Below, piece by piece: positions 43,467-52,293 of a stretch of DNA of 64,000 nucleotides. Each line of letters starts with the position of its first letter. Position 1 is the stretch's first letter. The stretch spans positions 1,922,001-1,986,000 of the forward strand of contig OZ252283.1 in assembly GCA_965250025.1 (NCBI GenBank), written 5' to 3'. Source of the DNA: CBDDLD01 sp965250025. GTDB lineage: Bacteria; Bacteroidota; Bacteroidia; Flavobacteriales; Flavobacteriaceae. A program made the translations under genes and the position numbers. The notes beneath the pieces were generated by a model, which saw nothing but the letters and a program-made list of their open reading frames with translations, had not been told where the DNA came from and did no database searches.

Positions 43467-44783
43467 TTAATTACCTTCTATGCGCTCAATTTTAGCACCA
43501 ATTGCTCTGAGGCGTTCATCAATGTTTTCATACCCGCGGTCTATCTGTTCTATATTATGTATGGTAGATGTTCCTTTCGCTGAAAGTGCAGCTATTAATA
43601 ATGATATGCCGGCTCTGATGTCTGGTGAGGTCATGGTAGTTGCCTTTAGCTGAGATCTAAAATCGTGTCCAATCACTGTAGCTCTATGCGGATCACATAA
43701 AATGATCTTAGCTCCCATATCTATTAGCTTATCTACAAAAAACAAACGACTTTCAAACATTTTTTGGTGAATCAATACTTCGCCTTTTGCCTGAGTTGCA
43801 ATAACCAATACAATACTTAATAGATCTGGTGTAAATCCTGGCCATGGTGCATCTGCTATGGTCAGAATAGAGCCGTCAATATAGTTCTGAATTTGATAAC
43901 CATCCGCATGTTTAGGTATATGAATATCATCGCCTTGCTGCTCTACAGTAATCCCAAGCTTTCTGAACACATCAGGAATTTGCCCTAGATCGTTCCAGCT
44001 GACATTCTTAATCGTAAGTTCACTTTTGGTCATTGCAGCCAACCCTATCCAACTTCCTATTTCAATCATATCTGGTAGCATGGTGTGTTCCGTACCGCCC
44101 AAACTATTTACACCTTCAATAATAAGCATGTTAGAACCGATACCCGATATTTTAGCACCCATTCTATTAAGCATCTTGCATAATTGTTGCAGATAAGGCT
44201 CACATGCTGCATTATAGATGGTAGTTTGTCCTTTGGCCAAAACAGCAGCCATAACAATATTTGCTGTTCCAGTTACCGAAGCTTCATCTAAAAGCATGTA
44301 CGCACCTTTCAGCTGCTCGGCTTCAACACCATAGAAATACTCTTCTCGGTTATATCTGAATTTAGCACCTAGATTAATAAAACCTTCAAAATGCGTATCT
44401 AATCGACGTCGCCCTATTTTATCGCCGCCAGGTTTTGGAATATAACCTTTTCCGAACCTTGCTAATAGAGGACCAACAATCATGATAGAACCTCTTAAGC
44501 CTCTACCTTCATGCTTAAATGCATCAGACTCTAAATAAGAAAGGTCGATATGCTCGGCCTTAAACGTATAGGAATTAGCAGATAATTTTTGAACGTCTAC
44601 ACCAAGATTACCCAATAACTTGATCAATTTATTAACATCTACAATATCCGGGATATTATGGATGGTTACTGTTTCCGGTGTCAATAACACAGCACATAAT
44701 ATCTGTAATGCCTCATTTTTAGCACCCTGTGGTGTTATGGCGCCTTTTAGCTGATGACCGCCTTCAATTTTGAATGTTCCCAT
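43467..44783 (-). CDS. murA: UDP-N-acetylglucosamine 1-carboxyvinyltransferase MurA
   Basis: This 438-residue enzyme transfers enolpyruvate from PEP to UDP-GlcNAc, the first committed step of peptidoglycan synthesis. The fold shows as six repeats of the EPSP-synthase type; GAKNEALQ near residue 20-27 and RGLRGSIMIVGPLLARF at ~95-110 are typical. The catalytic loop, PGGCxIGxRPxDxH in most bacteria, reads PGGDKIGRRRLDTH with Asp121 at the Cys position. That change is known in other species to keep activity but block covalent inhibition by fosfomycin. It lies 5 nt downstream of the DUF4290 gene. Confidence 0.96.
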   Translation of the reverse strand: MGTFKIEGGHQLKGAITPQGAKNEALQILCAVLLTPETVTIHNIPDIVDVNKLIKLLGNLGVDVQKLSANSYTFKAEHIDLSYLESDAFKHEGRGLRGSIMIVGPLLARFGKGYIPKPGGDKIGRRRLDTHFEGFINLGAKFRYNREEYFYGVEAEQLKGAYMLLDEASVTGTANIVMAAVLAKGQTTIYNAACEPYLQQLCKMLNRMGAKISGIGSNMLIIEGVNSLGGTEHTMLPDMIEIGSWIGLAAMTKSELTIKNVSWNDLGQIPDVFRKLGITVEQQGDDIHIPKHADGYQIQNYIDGSILTIADAPWPGFTPDLLSIVLVIATQAKGEVLIHQKMFESRLFFVDKLIDMGAKIILCDPHRATVIGHDFRSQLKATTMTSPDIRAGISLLIAALSAKGTSTIHNIEQIDRGYENIDERLRAIGAKIERIEGN

Positions 44784-44788
44784 ACGCC

Positions 44789-45436
44789 TTAATAACGTTT
44801 TCTGTTATTGGAATATTTCTTTTTATTATTCTTTTTGTTGCTGCCTGAGTATTTCTTTTTATTACGCATTAAACTTGAAGAATCAGTCAGGTCTTCTTCA
44901 CTGCCTTTTAAATTGATTTTACCTTCCGACAATTCGTATAAATGGTCAAAAATAACACTATCTTCAACCGTATCCTTGTTCCAGTTCAGAAAGCATTTTT
45001 TCATATGGTTGGCAATGGTATAAGTCAATGCCTCTTTCATTTCACCATCTTCCCAGGTTACAGCAACATCAATCATGGTTTTGATATTATTACCATAGAA
45101 ACGGTATTTGGGATGGTTTTGAGGGTATTTTAAGGGTTCTGGGCGAGCTCGTAAAACTTCAGCTGATGGCTTTTCGTAAGGCGAATCTGCATCCAACTCA
45201 AAATTAGACATGATAAAAAGTTGATCCCAAAGTTTATGTTGAAAATCAGGTACATCTCTAAGGTGTGGTTGCAAATTACCCATTACAGAAATAATGGCTT
45301 TAGCTAATGTATTGCGTTCTTCTTTAGTTTCTCTAGTTTTTGCGTGGTTGATCATCTTTTGCAGATGGCGTCCATATTCGGGGATTATCAAATGCTCACG
45401 CTCCGTATTGTATTCTAAATCGTCAATCAAAATCAT
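44789..45436 (-). CDS. DUF4290 protein
   Basis: This 215-residue cytoplasmic protein conserved in Bacteroidota contains IPEYGRHLQKMINHAK and a Bacteroidota-specific helical domain (DUF4290), then a low-complexity basic tail of about 30 residues rich in Lys, Asn, Ser and Arg. The usual gene order DUF4290-murA is retained here. Function unknown; the tail may contact nucleic acid or polyanions (inference). Confidence 0.9.
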   Translation of the reverse strand: MILIDDLEYNTEREHLIIPEYGRHLQKMINHAKTRETKEERNTLAKAIISVMGNLQPHLRDVPDFQHKLWDQLFIMSNFELDADSPYEKPSAEVLRARPEPLKYPQNHPKYRFYGNNIKTMIDVAVTWEDGEMKEALTYTIANHMKKCFLNWNKDTVEDSVIFDHLYELSEGKINLKGSEEDLTDSSSLMRNKKKYSGSNKKNNKKKYSNNRKRY

Positions 45437-45519
45437 AAAAATGTGTGGTAAACAAATATGAACACGTAGTTACTATGCTCTAGCGCAAAGTACAAAAAAA
45501 TAATAATGTAAACCTGTTT

Positions 45520-45813
45520 TTAAAGTGAAATTACACCTTCAACATTTTCGGCCACTTCTTTATATTTGGCGATAACTTCATCAGGGTTTTTCATTCTTAC
45601 ATTAATAGATATGCTGGTATACTTTCCGTTTTTTGAAGCTGTTGTATTTATAACGGCTCCCAGATTATTAAACAATGCTTCTACCTCTGCAATCTTATTT
45701 TTATCTGTAGCAACAATGAATTTATATAAATATTCAGATGGCCATAATGTTGTATCGTATAGCTGTTCTTTCAGTTTTTTATAAAATGCTTCAGACTTTT
45801 CTGGTGTATTCAT
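45520..45813 (-). CDS. DUF493 family protein
   Basis: This protein has 97 residues from the ATG at 45813. The YbeD-like ACT-related ferredoxin fold shows as EYLYKFIV, then ASKNGKYTSISINVRMKNPDEVIAKYKEV. In-frame extension to 45945 would overlap the divergent ATPase gene and has no protein-like character, so I reject it. The function of the family is unknown. Confidence 0.9.
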   Translation of the reverse strand: MNTPEKSEAFYKKLKEQLYDTTLWPSEYLYKFIVATDKNKIAEVEALFNNLGAVINTTASKNGKYTSISINVRMKNPDEVIAKYKEVAENVEGVISL

Positions 45814-45904
45814 AATCAAAATTTCAGACGCAAAGATACATTTAACTTTACATTTTTTATTTAATTTTTTAATTCCGATTTTTACGGTTGAAAAGATTGC
45901 CGAT

Positions 45905-46444
45905 TTGAATACAAAAAAGATTGTCATTACAGGGGGACCCGGCACCGGAAAATCCTCAATTATTAATGAATTATTAGATCGTAAATACGTTTGTTACGAG
46001 GAGATCTCAAGACAAGTCACCCTTGAAGCTAGAAAAGAAGGTATAGAGCAGCTGTTTTTAACAGACCCGTTATTATTTAGCACCAAACTTCTTGAAGGTC
46101 GTAAACAACAATTCATAGATGCTTCCAAAACGGGAACAGATGTTATATTTTTAGATCGTGGCTTGCCTGATGTATTGGCTTATATGGATTATGTGAATGA
46201 TCCTTACCCTAATTATTTTGTAGAAACCTGTAAGACCTACTTGTACGATAAGGTTTTTGTATTAGCGCCATGGGAAGCCATTTTCACTAGTGACAGTGAA
46301 CGCTATGAGAATTTTGAACAAGCCATAGAAATTCATGATTACTTATTAAAAACCTACCAAAGATTCAATTACGAATTGGTAGATGTACCATTTGAAAGTA
46401 TCGAAAAGCGTACCGATTTTATTTTAGAGCAATTAAATTTGTAG
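45905..46444 (+). CDS. AAA-type P-loop ATPase/kinase-like protein
   Basis: This 179-residue single-domain P-loop protein has Walker A GGPGTGKSS (~residues 9-17) and DVIFLDRGLPDVLAYMDY as the Walker B/LID-like region. It resembles the AAA_28 group related to nucleoside or nicotinamide-riboside kinases (NadR-like). Translation must start at TTG (45905), since no ATG is in frame. It is followed 1 nt later by recQ, so the two are cotranscribed. Confidence 0.85.
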   Translation: MNTKKIVITGGPGTGKSSIINELLDRKYVCYEEISRQVTLEARKEGIEQLFLTDPLLFSTKLLEGRKQQFIDASKTGTDVIFLDRGLPDVLAYMDYVNDPYPNYFVETCKTYLYDKVFVLAPWEAIFTSDSERYENFEQAIEIHDYLLKTYQRFNYELVDVPFESIEKRTDFILEQLNL

Positions 46445-46445
46445 T

Positions 46446-48344
46446 ATGCAACTGCCCATACAGATTTTAGAACAGTATTGGAAGTATACTGCTTTCAGAC
46501 CACTGCAAGAGGACATCATCAATGCTGTATTAGACAATGAAGATACTTTTGTTCTAATGCCAACGGGTGGTGGTAAGTCGTTATGCTTTCAAATACCTGC
46601 ACTGCTAAAAGACGGCATATGTATTGTTATTTCCCCTCTGATTGCATTAATGAAAGACCAGGTCAGCGCATTAAAATCCAAAGGCATAAAAGCGATTGCT
46701 TTAACTTCGGGCATTTCTCAAAATGATCTGGATACACTTCTGGATAATTGTATATACGGCAACTATAAATTTTTGTACCTCTCGCCTGAACGCTTACAGC
46801 AAACTATAGTTCAAAATCGCATTCAACAAATGAATGTTAATCTTATTGCTGTCGATGAAGCACATTGTATAAGCCAATGGGGTAACGATTTCAGGCCCGC
46901 ATATAATGCCATTACTATTCTCAGACAGTGGCATCCCCACACCAATATTATAGCACTTACAGCTACAGCCAAAAAAGCAGTCATTACAGATATTATAGAA
47001 AATTTGGATTTCATCAGTCCAAAACTATTTAAGGCTTCATTCTATCGGCCAAATATCTCTTATCAGGTTATACATTCCGATGACAAGCTTTATCGACTGG
47101 AACGCCTTTTACAACAATATAATGGGCCTTCTATTGTATATGTCAGAAACAGAAAGGCGACAAAACAAATATGCGCTTATTTGGAAAGTAAAGGATTCTC
47201 ATCAACATTCTACCACGGTGGCATAACCAATAAAGAAAAACAGCAACATCAATTGGCCTGGACCAATAATCAAAAGCAAGTTATAGTGGCAACTACTGCT
47301 TTTGGTATGGGAATTGATAAACCTGATGTTAAAACCGTAATCCATTATCATCTGCCTGAAAGTCTCGAGAGTTATTATCAAGAAGCAGGACGGGCAGGGC
47401 GAAATGGCGAAAAAGCGTACGCCATAATTTTAAAACAACATATCGATACAGATCAATTAAAACAGCAGTTCATTGGTACTTTGCCTTCTATAGATTTTGT
47501 AAAGCACATTTACAATAAACTGTGCAATTACTTCCAAATCTCTTATGGTGAAGGTGAGCATAGTGCACATCAATTGAATTTTAAAGCTTTTTGTAATACC
47601 TATAATTTAAATAGCACATTAACCTACAACAGTTTAAAGCTATTAGACCTTAATAGTATCATTACGTTAAATCAACAGTTTAATTACAAAACCCAAATTC
47701 AGTTTGTAGTAAGCAGTGCTCAAGTATTCAATTATATTGATCTAAATCCATCGATGAATTTTGTAATTAAAGCTTTATTGCGTTCTTACGGTGGTATTTT
47801 TGATCATCCTACTAAAGTGAATATTGACTTTATCGCTAATAAATGCGATCAATCTGAACACCAAATTATTAAATCCTTAAAAACTTTAGAGGCTGACCAT
47901 ATCATTACTTTAGCACTTGCCAACACAGATGCCGAGGTAGTTTTTGTTAAACCCAGAGAGGATGAAAAAACCATAAACCCTATTGCAAAGACGATCAAAC
48001 AACAACAACAGTTAAAAAAAGAACAGGTAAAAGCGGTTATAGATTATATAGAAAATGATAAAACATGTAGAACTGTTCAGCTTTTAAACTATTTTGGCGA
48101 AGCCAATAATACGAACTGTGGAAAATGTGATGCCTGTTTATCTAAAAGCGTTAACACAAAAGCATCTGAATTGAACCGTATTACAACTTATATACTTAAT
48201 CAGTTAAAGGTCAAAGATCTAAGTTCTAGAGCCTTATTGGACAATTGCAATTATAGTGAGCAGGAATTAATAAAAGGACTAGAGCATTTATTAGCACTAG
48301 ATAAAATAGATATAACACCAACCAACACATACAAGATTAAATGA
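46446..48344 (+). CDS. recQ: RecQ family ATP-dependent DNA helicase
   Basis: This 632-residue 3'-5' DNA helicase acts in recombination repair. The helicase core has PTGGGKSLCFQ (motif I), DEAHCISQWGNDFRP (motif II), ALTATAKK (III), TTAFGMGIDKPDVK (V) and YYQEAGRAGRNG (VI). The RQC zinc ligands follow late in the protein (TCRTVQLLNYFG and NCGKCDACL). It appears to lack an HRDC domain, like the shorter of two RecQ types in Bacteroidota. It overlaps fmt by 4 nt. Confidence 0.95.
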   Translation: MQLPIQILEQYWKYTAFRPLQEDIINAVLDNEDTFVLMPTGGGKSLCFQIPALLKDGICIVISPLIALMKDQVSALKSKGIKAIALTSGISQNDLDTLLDNCIYGNYKFLYLSPERLQQTIVQNRIQQMNVNLIAVDEAHCISQWGNDFRPAYNAITILRQWHPHTNIIALTATAKKAVITDIIENLDFISPKLFKASFYRPNISYQVIHSDDKLYRLERLLQQYNGPSIVYVRNRKATKQICAYLESKGFSSTFYHGGITNKEKQQHQLAWTNNQKQVIVATTAFGMGIDKPDVKTVIHYHLPESLESYYQEAGRAGRNGEKAYAIILKQHIDTDQLKQQFIGTLPSIDFVKHIYNKLCNYFQISYGEGEHSAHQLNFKAFCNTYNLNSTLTYNSLKLLDLNSIITLNQQFNYKTQIQFVVSSAQVFNYIDLNPSMNFVIKALLRSYGGIFDHPTKVNIDFIANKCDQSEHQIIKSLKTLEADHIITLALANTDAEVVFVKPREDEKTINPIAKTIKQQQQLKKEQVKAVIDYIENDKTCRTVQLLNYFGEANNTNCGKCDACLSKSVNTKASELNRITTYILNQLKVKDLSSRALLDNCNYSEQELIKGLEHLLALDKIDITPTNTYKIK

Positions 48345-49297
48345 CAACGCAACGAGACATTAGAATAGTGTTCATGGGCACTCCCGATTTTGCAGTGGCT
48401 ACCCTCAAAGCACTTATAGCATCAAATTATACTATTGTAGGGGTGATAACCGCACCCGATAAGCCTGCCGGCAGAGGAAGAAAGCTAAATACTTCTGCTG
48501 TAAAAACATTCGCTGTAGAAAACCAGCTAAACGTACTGCAACCCACAAACTTAAAAGATCCGGATTTTATTAAAACTCTGGAAGCATTACGTGCCAATCT
48601 TCAAATTGTCGTTGCCTTTAGAATGCTGCCAAAAGTTGTCTGGAACATGCCCGAGTATGGTACTTTCAATCTCCATGCATCCTTATTACCTCAATATAGA
48701 GGTGCTGCGCCTATACACTGGGCTATTATTAATGGCGAACAATCTACTGGCGTCACCACATTCTTTATTGATGAAAAAATTGATACAGGAGCGATCATAT
48801 CACAAAAGGAAGTTGCCATAGCTGATGATGAGACCGTAGGTGAATTACACGACAAATTGATGGATGTTGGCAGTACATTGGTAATTGATACTGTAAAGCA
48901 AATTGAAAATGATACGGTAATTACTACCATACAGCCAAAGTCTACAGAATTAAAGACGGCATACAAACTCAACAAAGACAATTGTAAAATTGACTGGAAT
49001 GCGCCTTTACAATATATATACAATAAAATAAGAGGCCTTAACCCCTTCCCTGCCGCCTGGTGCTATTTACAACAAAATGAGGAAGAACTGGCTGTAAAGT
49101 TATATGACATAGATGCTATTGAAGAAGTTCATAATCACGATCATGGAAAAATCCTTGTCGATAAAACGTCTATAAGAGTAGCCTGCGAAAATGGATATAT
49201 AAAGATCAAAACCATACAACTTCCCGGAAAACGAAAAATGGATGTTAAAGCATTGCTTAACGGATTTAAGTTTTCGGAAAGCTCAAAACTGTGCTAA
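48341..49297 (+). CDS. fmt: Methionyl-tRNA formyltransferase
   Basis: This 318-residue enzyme formylates initiator Met-tRNA with 10-formyl-THF. FMGTPDFAV at the start, NLHASLLPQYRGAAPIHWAI with the catalytic His, and the ENxDTGAI-like IDTGAIISQKEV are all present, plus a C-terminal OB-fold domain ending near LLNGFKF. Length is normal. Its ATG overlaps the recQ stop (ATGA). Confidence 0.97.
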   Translation: MTTQRDIRIVFMGTPDFAVATLKALIASNYTIVGVITAPDKPAGRGRKLNTSAVKTFAVENQLNVLQPTNLKDPDFIKTLEALRANLQIVVAFRMLPKVVWNMPEYGTFNLHASLLPQYRGAAPIHWAIINGEQSTGVTTFFIDEKIDTGAIISQKEVAIADDETVGELHDKLMDVGSTLVIDTVKQIENDTVITTIQPKSTELKTAYKLNKDNCKIDWNAPLQYIYNKIRGLNPFPAAWCYLQQNEEELAVKLYDIDAIEEVHNHDHGKILVDKTSIRVACENGYIKIKTIQLPGKRKMDVKALLNGFKFSESSKLC

Positions 49298-49401
49298 ACC
49301 CTTATTAGTGTTACGATTAGTGAAAAATCCGATGAAATACCCGCGTTTATTAACAAATGCTCTAAGTTATTAACAAAAACGCGCATTTCCCTTGCTATTA
49401 C

Positions 49402-49431
49402 TTGCGTAGGTGGATTATACTAATAAATTTG
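49402..49431 (+). promoter_or_regulatory. Flavobacterial promoter of the HU gene
   Basis: TTG (49402-49404) and TAAATTTG (49424-49431) are separated by 19 nt, an exact match to the Bacteroidota -33/-7 consensus. The transcription start would be near 49437, giving a ~55-nt leader before the HU ATG. Confidence 0.85.
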
Positions 49432-49491
49432 TGTGTAGATTTTAACAATCAAGTTTAAAACCTAATATTTAATAATTTAAATTTAACATTT

Positions 49492-49764
49492 ATGAACAAA
49501 ACAGATTTAATCAATGGGATGGCTGAAAATGCTGGTATTACTAAAGCTGCGGCTAAGAAAGCATTAGACGGTTTATTAATCGATATTGAGGGTGCTTTAC
49601 AAAAAGGACAACGTGTATCTTTAGTAGGATTTGGATCTTGGTCAGTATCTAGAAGAGCTGCAAGAGATGGAAGAAACCCACAAACTGGTAAGACTATCAA
49701 GATTAAAGCTAAAAATGTAGTAAAGTTCAAAGCTGGTTCTGATTTAAGCGATGCTGTAAACTAA
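49492..49764 (+). CDS. HU family DNA-binding protein
   Basis: This 90-residue histone-like protein has the family core GFGSWSVSRRAARDGRNPQTGKTIKIKAK (read in segments GFGSWSV and GRNPQTGKTI) and the standard N-terminal helix pair with AAKKALDG. It bends DNA and helps organise the nucleoid. Strong promoter upstream and strong terminator downstream agree with a highly expressed, single-gene unit. Confidence 0.97.
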   Translation: MNKTDLINGMAENAGITKAAAKKALDGLLIDIEGALQKGQRVSLVGFGSWSVSRRAARDGRNPQTGKTIKIKAKNVVKFKAGSDLSDAVN

Positions 49765-49787
49765 GACATTTTTTGTCAACAATATTA

Positions 49788-49818
49788 AAGCCTGCTTTTA
49801 AAAGCAGGCTTTTTTTTG
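49788..49818 (+). terminator. Strong terminator after the HU gene
   Basis: AAAGCCTGCTTTT (49788-49800) is directly followed by its inverted copy AAAAGCAGGCTTT and eight T residues. Confidence 0.95.
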
Positions 49819-49888
49819 CTGTAGAATAAAGCTTTTAAGTTGTTTTTTTAACAAATTAGTATTAGATTTATTATCAATCCTATGAATA

Positions 49889-50449
49889 ATGACCTCTGAA
49901 AAACCAAAAAAAGGAAACTTACTAATCGCCGAACCTTCTATAATAGGTGATTTGTCATTTAACAGAGCCGTGATCTTATTAGCAGATCACAACCGGTTGG
50001 GCTCCGTTGGTTTTATACTAAACAAACCTTTGGATTATAACTTAAAGGATCTTATTGATGGTACAGATTCAGAGATCACCGTATATAATGGCGGCCCTGT
50101 AGAACAGGACAACTTGTATTTCATTCATAAATCTCCTGAATTAATTCCCAATAGTGTGGAAATTTCCAACGGTATCTTTTGGGGTGGTGATTTTGAAGTC
50201 GTTATCAATCTTCTTAATGATGGGCTCTTATCTTCTAACGATATTAAATTCTTCTTAGGATATTCGGGATGGGATGAAAATCAACTGGATTCTGAATTAG
50301 AATCAAAAGCATGGCTGGTAACCAGTAATACGTATAACAATGCCATCATATCTAAACCGGGAAAAACGTTTTGGAGAGAAAAAATGTTGGAATTGGGTGG
50401 CGATTATAGCATCTGGTCTAACGCTCCTGAAAATCCAAGCTATAATTAA
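49889..50449 (+). CDS. YqgE/AlgH family protein
   Basis: This 186-residue DUF179 protein contains GNLLIAEPSIIGDLSFNRAVILLADH at the N-terminus, GFILNKPL and YNGGPVEQDNLYFIH, all typical. The C-terminal YSGWDENQLDSELESKAWLV stretch is also canonical. Biochemical function is unknown. Its stop overlaps the convergent class IV aminotransferase gene by 4 bp. Confidence 0.93.
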   Translation: MTSEKPKKGNLLIAEPSIIGDLSFNRAVILLADHNRLGSVGFILNKPLDYNLKDLIDGTDSEITVYNGGPVEQDNLYFIHKSPELIPNSVEISNGIFWGGDFEVVINLLNDGLLSSNDIKFFLGYSGWDENQLDSELESKAWLVTSNTYNNAIISKPGKTFWREKMLELGGDYSIWSNAPENPSYN

Positions 50450-51291
50450 GACAATCGTATTTTAATATTAAGCTTATTAACACATGCCTTAGCTACAGTG
50501 TTCGTGTATTGCTTTTTACGGTATTGAGATATGGATTGAATGCCTACGATTACGTTCGTAACAAATAATTCATCAGCTTTTTGCAATTCAAAAGGAGAAA
50601 TCGACTCTTCTATCAATTCTAAATGCTCATCCGATGTAATGATATCTATAATTTGCTTACGCATAATGCCTCTTAAACAACCATCTTCTAAAGGCGGTGT
50701 TTTTACAACATTACCCTTCACTAAAAATAAATTGCCGTTCAAAGCTTCAATAACACTCTTGTTCGTGTTTAATACCAAGCAATTATCAAAATCATTTTCT
50801 TTAGCATAAACACTACCCATTACCTGCAATACTTTATTATTGGTCTTTAAGCCCGATAACAATCCGGGTGCTATCATAAAATCTTTATACAAGTCTACGA
50901 TATACTTTTGGTCTTTAACGGTATAAAAAGGTTGAGGGTATAACTCTGCTGTTATACTATAATTCACTTTTGTGTTAGACGGCAGGTATTTTCCACCATC
51001 ACCTCTATCTATACTAAAACGGACACGCGCAGAAGTGCTTTGTAAATTATTAGCTTCGAGTGTTCTTATAATCTCTGCTTCGAGAAACTCCATCGTAAAA
51101 TTCATAGGTATATCAATACGTAGTATACGCATAGATGCCATTAATCTAAAATAATGATCTTCCCAGAATAATAGCTTTCCGTTTATGACTTTAAGGGTTT
51201 CAAAAAGGCCATCGCCATATTTATAGCCCCTATTGTCTACATGATATTGAGCTACAGATTCACTACTTAGGTTTCCGTTAAAATTTACCAT
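50446..51291 (-). CDS. Class IV aminotransferase (PabC/branched-chain type)
   Basis: This 281-residue fold-type IV PLP enzyme begins with a typical MVNFNGNL and DNRGYKYGDGLFETLKV, the PLP phosphate-contacting region with Arg/Tyr at the usual spots. SGLKTNNKVLQV probably holds the Schiff-base Lys, and PLEDGCLRGIMR is the later family signature. 4-amino-4-deoxychorismate lyase (folate pathway) and branched-chain aminotransferase are both possible; size favours the first. A terminator at 51292 from the gene behind it lies just before its start. Confidence 0.88.
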   Translation of the reverse strand: MVNFNGNLSSESVAQYHVDNRGYKYGDGLFETLKVINGKLLFWEDHYFRLMASMRILRIDIPMNFTMEFLEAEIIRTLEANNLQSTSARVRFSIDRGDGGKYLPSNTKVNYSITAELYPQPFYTVKDQKYIVDLYKDFMIAPGLLSGLKTNNKVLQVMGSVYAKENDFDNCLVLNTNKSVIEALNGNLFLVKGNVVKTPPLEDGCLRGIMRKQIIDIITSDEHLELIEESISPFELQKADELFVTNVIVGIQSISQYRKKQYTNTVAKACVNKLNIKIRLS

Positions 51292-51317
51292 AAAAAAAGT
51301 CTCGATAATATCGAGAC
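51292..51317 (-). terminator. Terminator of the START-like gene (minus strand)
   Basis: GTCTCGAT (51299-51306) pairs with ATCGAGAC (51310-51317) around 3 nt. Seven A residues at 51292-51298 give the U-run on the minus strand. It sits directly upstream of the class IV aminotransferase ATG. Confidence 0.85.
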
Positions 51318-51345
51318 AAATATAGTGTAGTCTTTCGACAATTAT

Positions 51346-51738
51346 TTATGCAGAACCTAAAACTTGCTTCAAGCTTGAGATTTGATTTTCCCATAGCATT
51401 TTAGTTTCTTCCATCTCATCTTCTTCTGCAAAATCGGTTACCATTAAAGAAACATCTTTAGTGATTTCATCAACCTGAATTCTGATTTCAAAATAATACG
51501 ATTCTCCATCTTCTTCATCAGCAAGCCACCTGAATTTAATACGTTCTCCACTTTTCTTTCCTAATAATTTAGCCTGCTCTTCACTACCGTCCCATATAAA
51601 AGTGAAAATCTCACCTCTACTATTCACATTATCCGCATACCATTCCGAGAGTCCCGAAGGCGTAGAAATGTACTGAAACAAAAGCTGCGGTGATGCATGT
51701 ATAGGGAACTCTAACTCAAATTTTATTTTATCATCCAT
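51346..51738 (-). CDS. START-like/SRPBCC domain protein
   Basis: This 130-residue cytoplasmic protein of the SRPBCC/AHSA1-like fold contains FELEFPIHASPQLLFQYISTPSGLSEWYADNV in pieces, plus RIKFRWLADEEDGESYYFEI. This Bacteroidota subgroup is known only as START-like domain protein; its ligand is unknown. It is highly acidic in the C-terminal half. Single gene with its own terminator. Confidence 0.88.
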   Translation of the reverse strand: MDDKIKFELEFPIHASPQLLFQYISTPSGLSEWYADNVNSRGEIFTFIWDGSEEQAKLLGKKSGERIKFRWLADEEDGESYYFEIRIQVDEITKDVSLMVTDFAEEDEMEETKMLWENQISSLKQVLGSA

Positions 51739-51823
51739 AAAAAAGGTATTATTCGCTCAATATATACATTTAAAGTTTAGTTTAAAACATAAAATGAAAA
51801 ATATTTTTTTTAGAATGTTATGT

Positions 51824-51853
51824 TTGCTCCCAATAAATTTGTTTTTATATTTG
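51824..51853 (+). promoter_or_regulatory. Flavobacterial promoter of tRNA-Met
   Basis: TTG (51824-51826) and TATATTTG (51846-51853) are 19 nt apart, the same layout as the HU promoter. Transcription would begin about 7 nt before the tRNA. Confidence 0.8.
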
Positions 51854-51866
51854 CAGCCGCAATTAC

Positions 51867-51940
51867 GGCGAGATAGCTCAGTTGGTTAGAGCGTCGGATT
51901 CATAACCCGGAGGTCCCGAGTTCAAATCTCGGTCTCGCTA
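51867..51940 (+). tRNA. tRNA-Met (anticodon CAT)
   Basis: 74-nt cloverleaf: acceptor GGCGAGA with TCTCGCT (first pair G-T), D-arm TAGCTCAGTTGGTTAGAGC, anticodon loop TTCATAA (CAT) and T-arm CCGAG-TTCAAAT-CTCGG. CCA is not encoded. The long D-loop and lack of three consecutive G-C pairs in the anticodon stem favour the elongator over the initiator tRNA. Confidence 0.93.
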
Positions 51941-51950
51941 CAGCAGTAAA

Positions 51951-51981
51951 ACCTGATGTCTTTTGACATCGGGTTTTTTTG
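51951..51981 (+). terminator. Terminator after tRNA-Met
   Basis: ACCTGATGTC (51951-51960) pairs with GACATCGGGT (51965-51974; one G-T pair) around TTTT, followed by a T run. Confidence 0.9.
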
Positions 51982-52293
51982 TTAAGGATGCTTGAGCACC
52001 GCTCAATAGCATTCCAAAACAAAAAGATTCTAAATGCTAAGCATTTGGGTTTTTACTATGGATATAACAGAAAAGTATCCTAAAATGTTTAAGCTAAGTG
52101 ATGATGGGAACCGATCTAGAATTCGACAATAGTATATCAACAAGAGATCCCTCATACTCGTCTGAATCATTCACTATTTTATCCGAATCCCATTTCAATT
52201 ACCTGATGAACGTTTCCAACCATTACGGCACCAAGTACGGTTCCTATCTTAGTTATAAGACTATATCGCTGTATGTTTTAATTTATGGCATAA
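51982..52293. other. Gene-poor stretch after tRNA-Met
   Basis: I see no supported gene here. A 74-codon frame at 52098-52322 has no family resemblance and runs into the 3' end of the opposing gene, so I do not call it. There is a short AATGCTAAGCATT dyad near 52033. No integrase-like or attachment-site direct repeat of the tRNA 3' end is evident. Confidence 0.5.

Noticed and set aside
51982..52293. Possible integration site downstream of tRNA-Met
   Set aside because: No integrase gene and no direct repeat of the tRNA 3' end was found on either side of the stretch.
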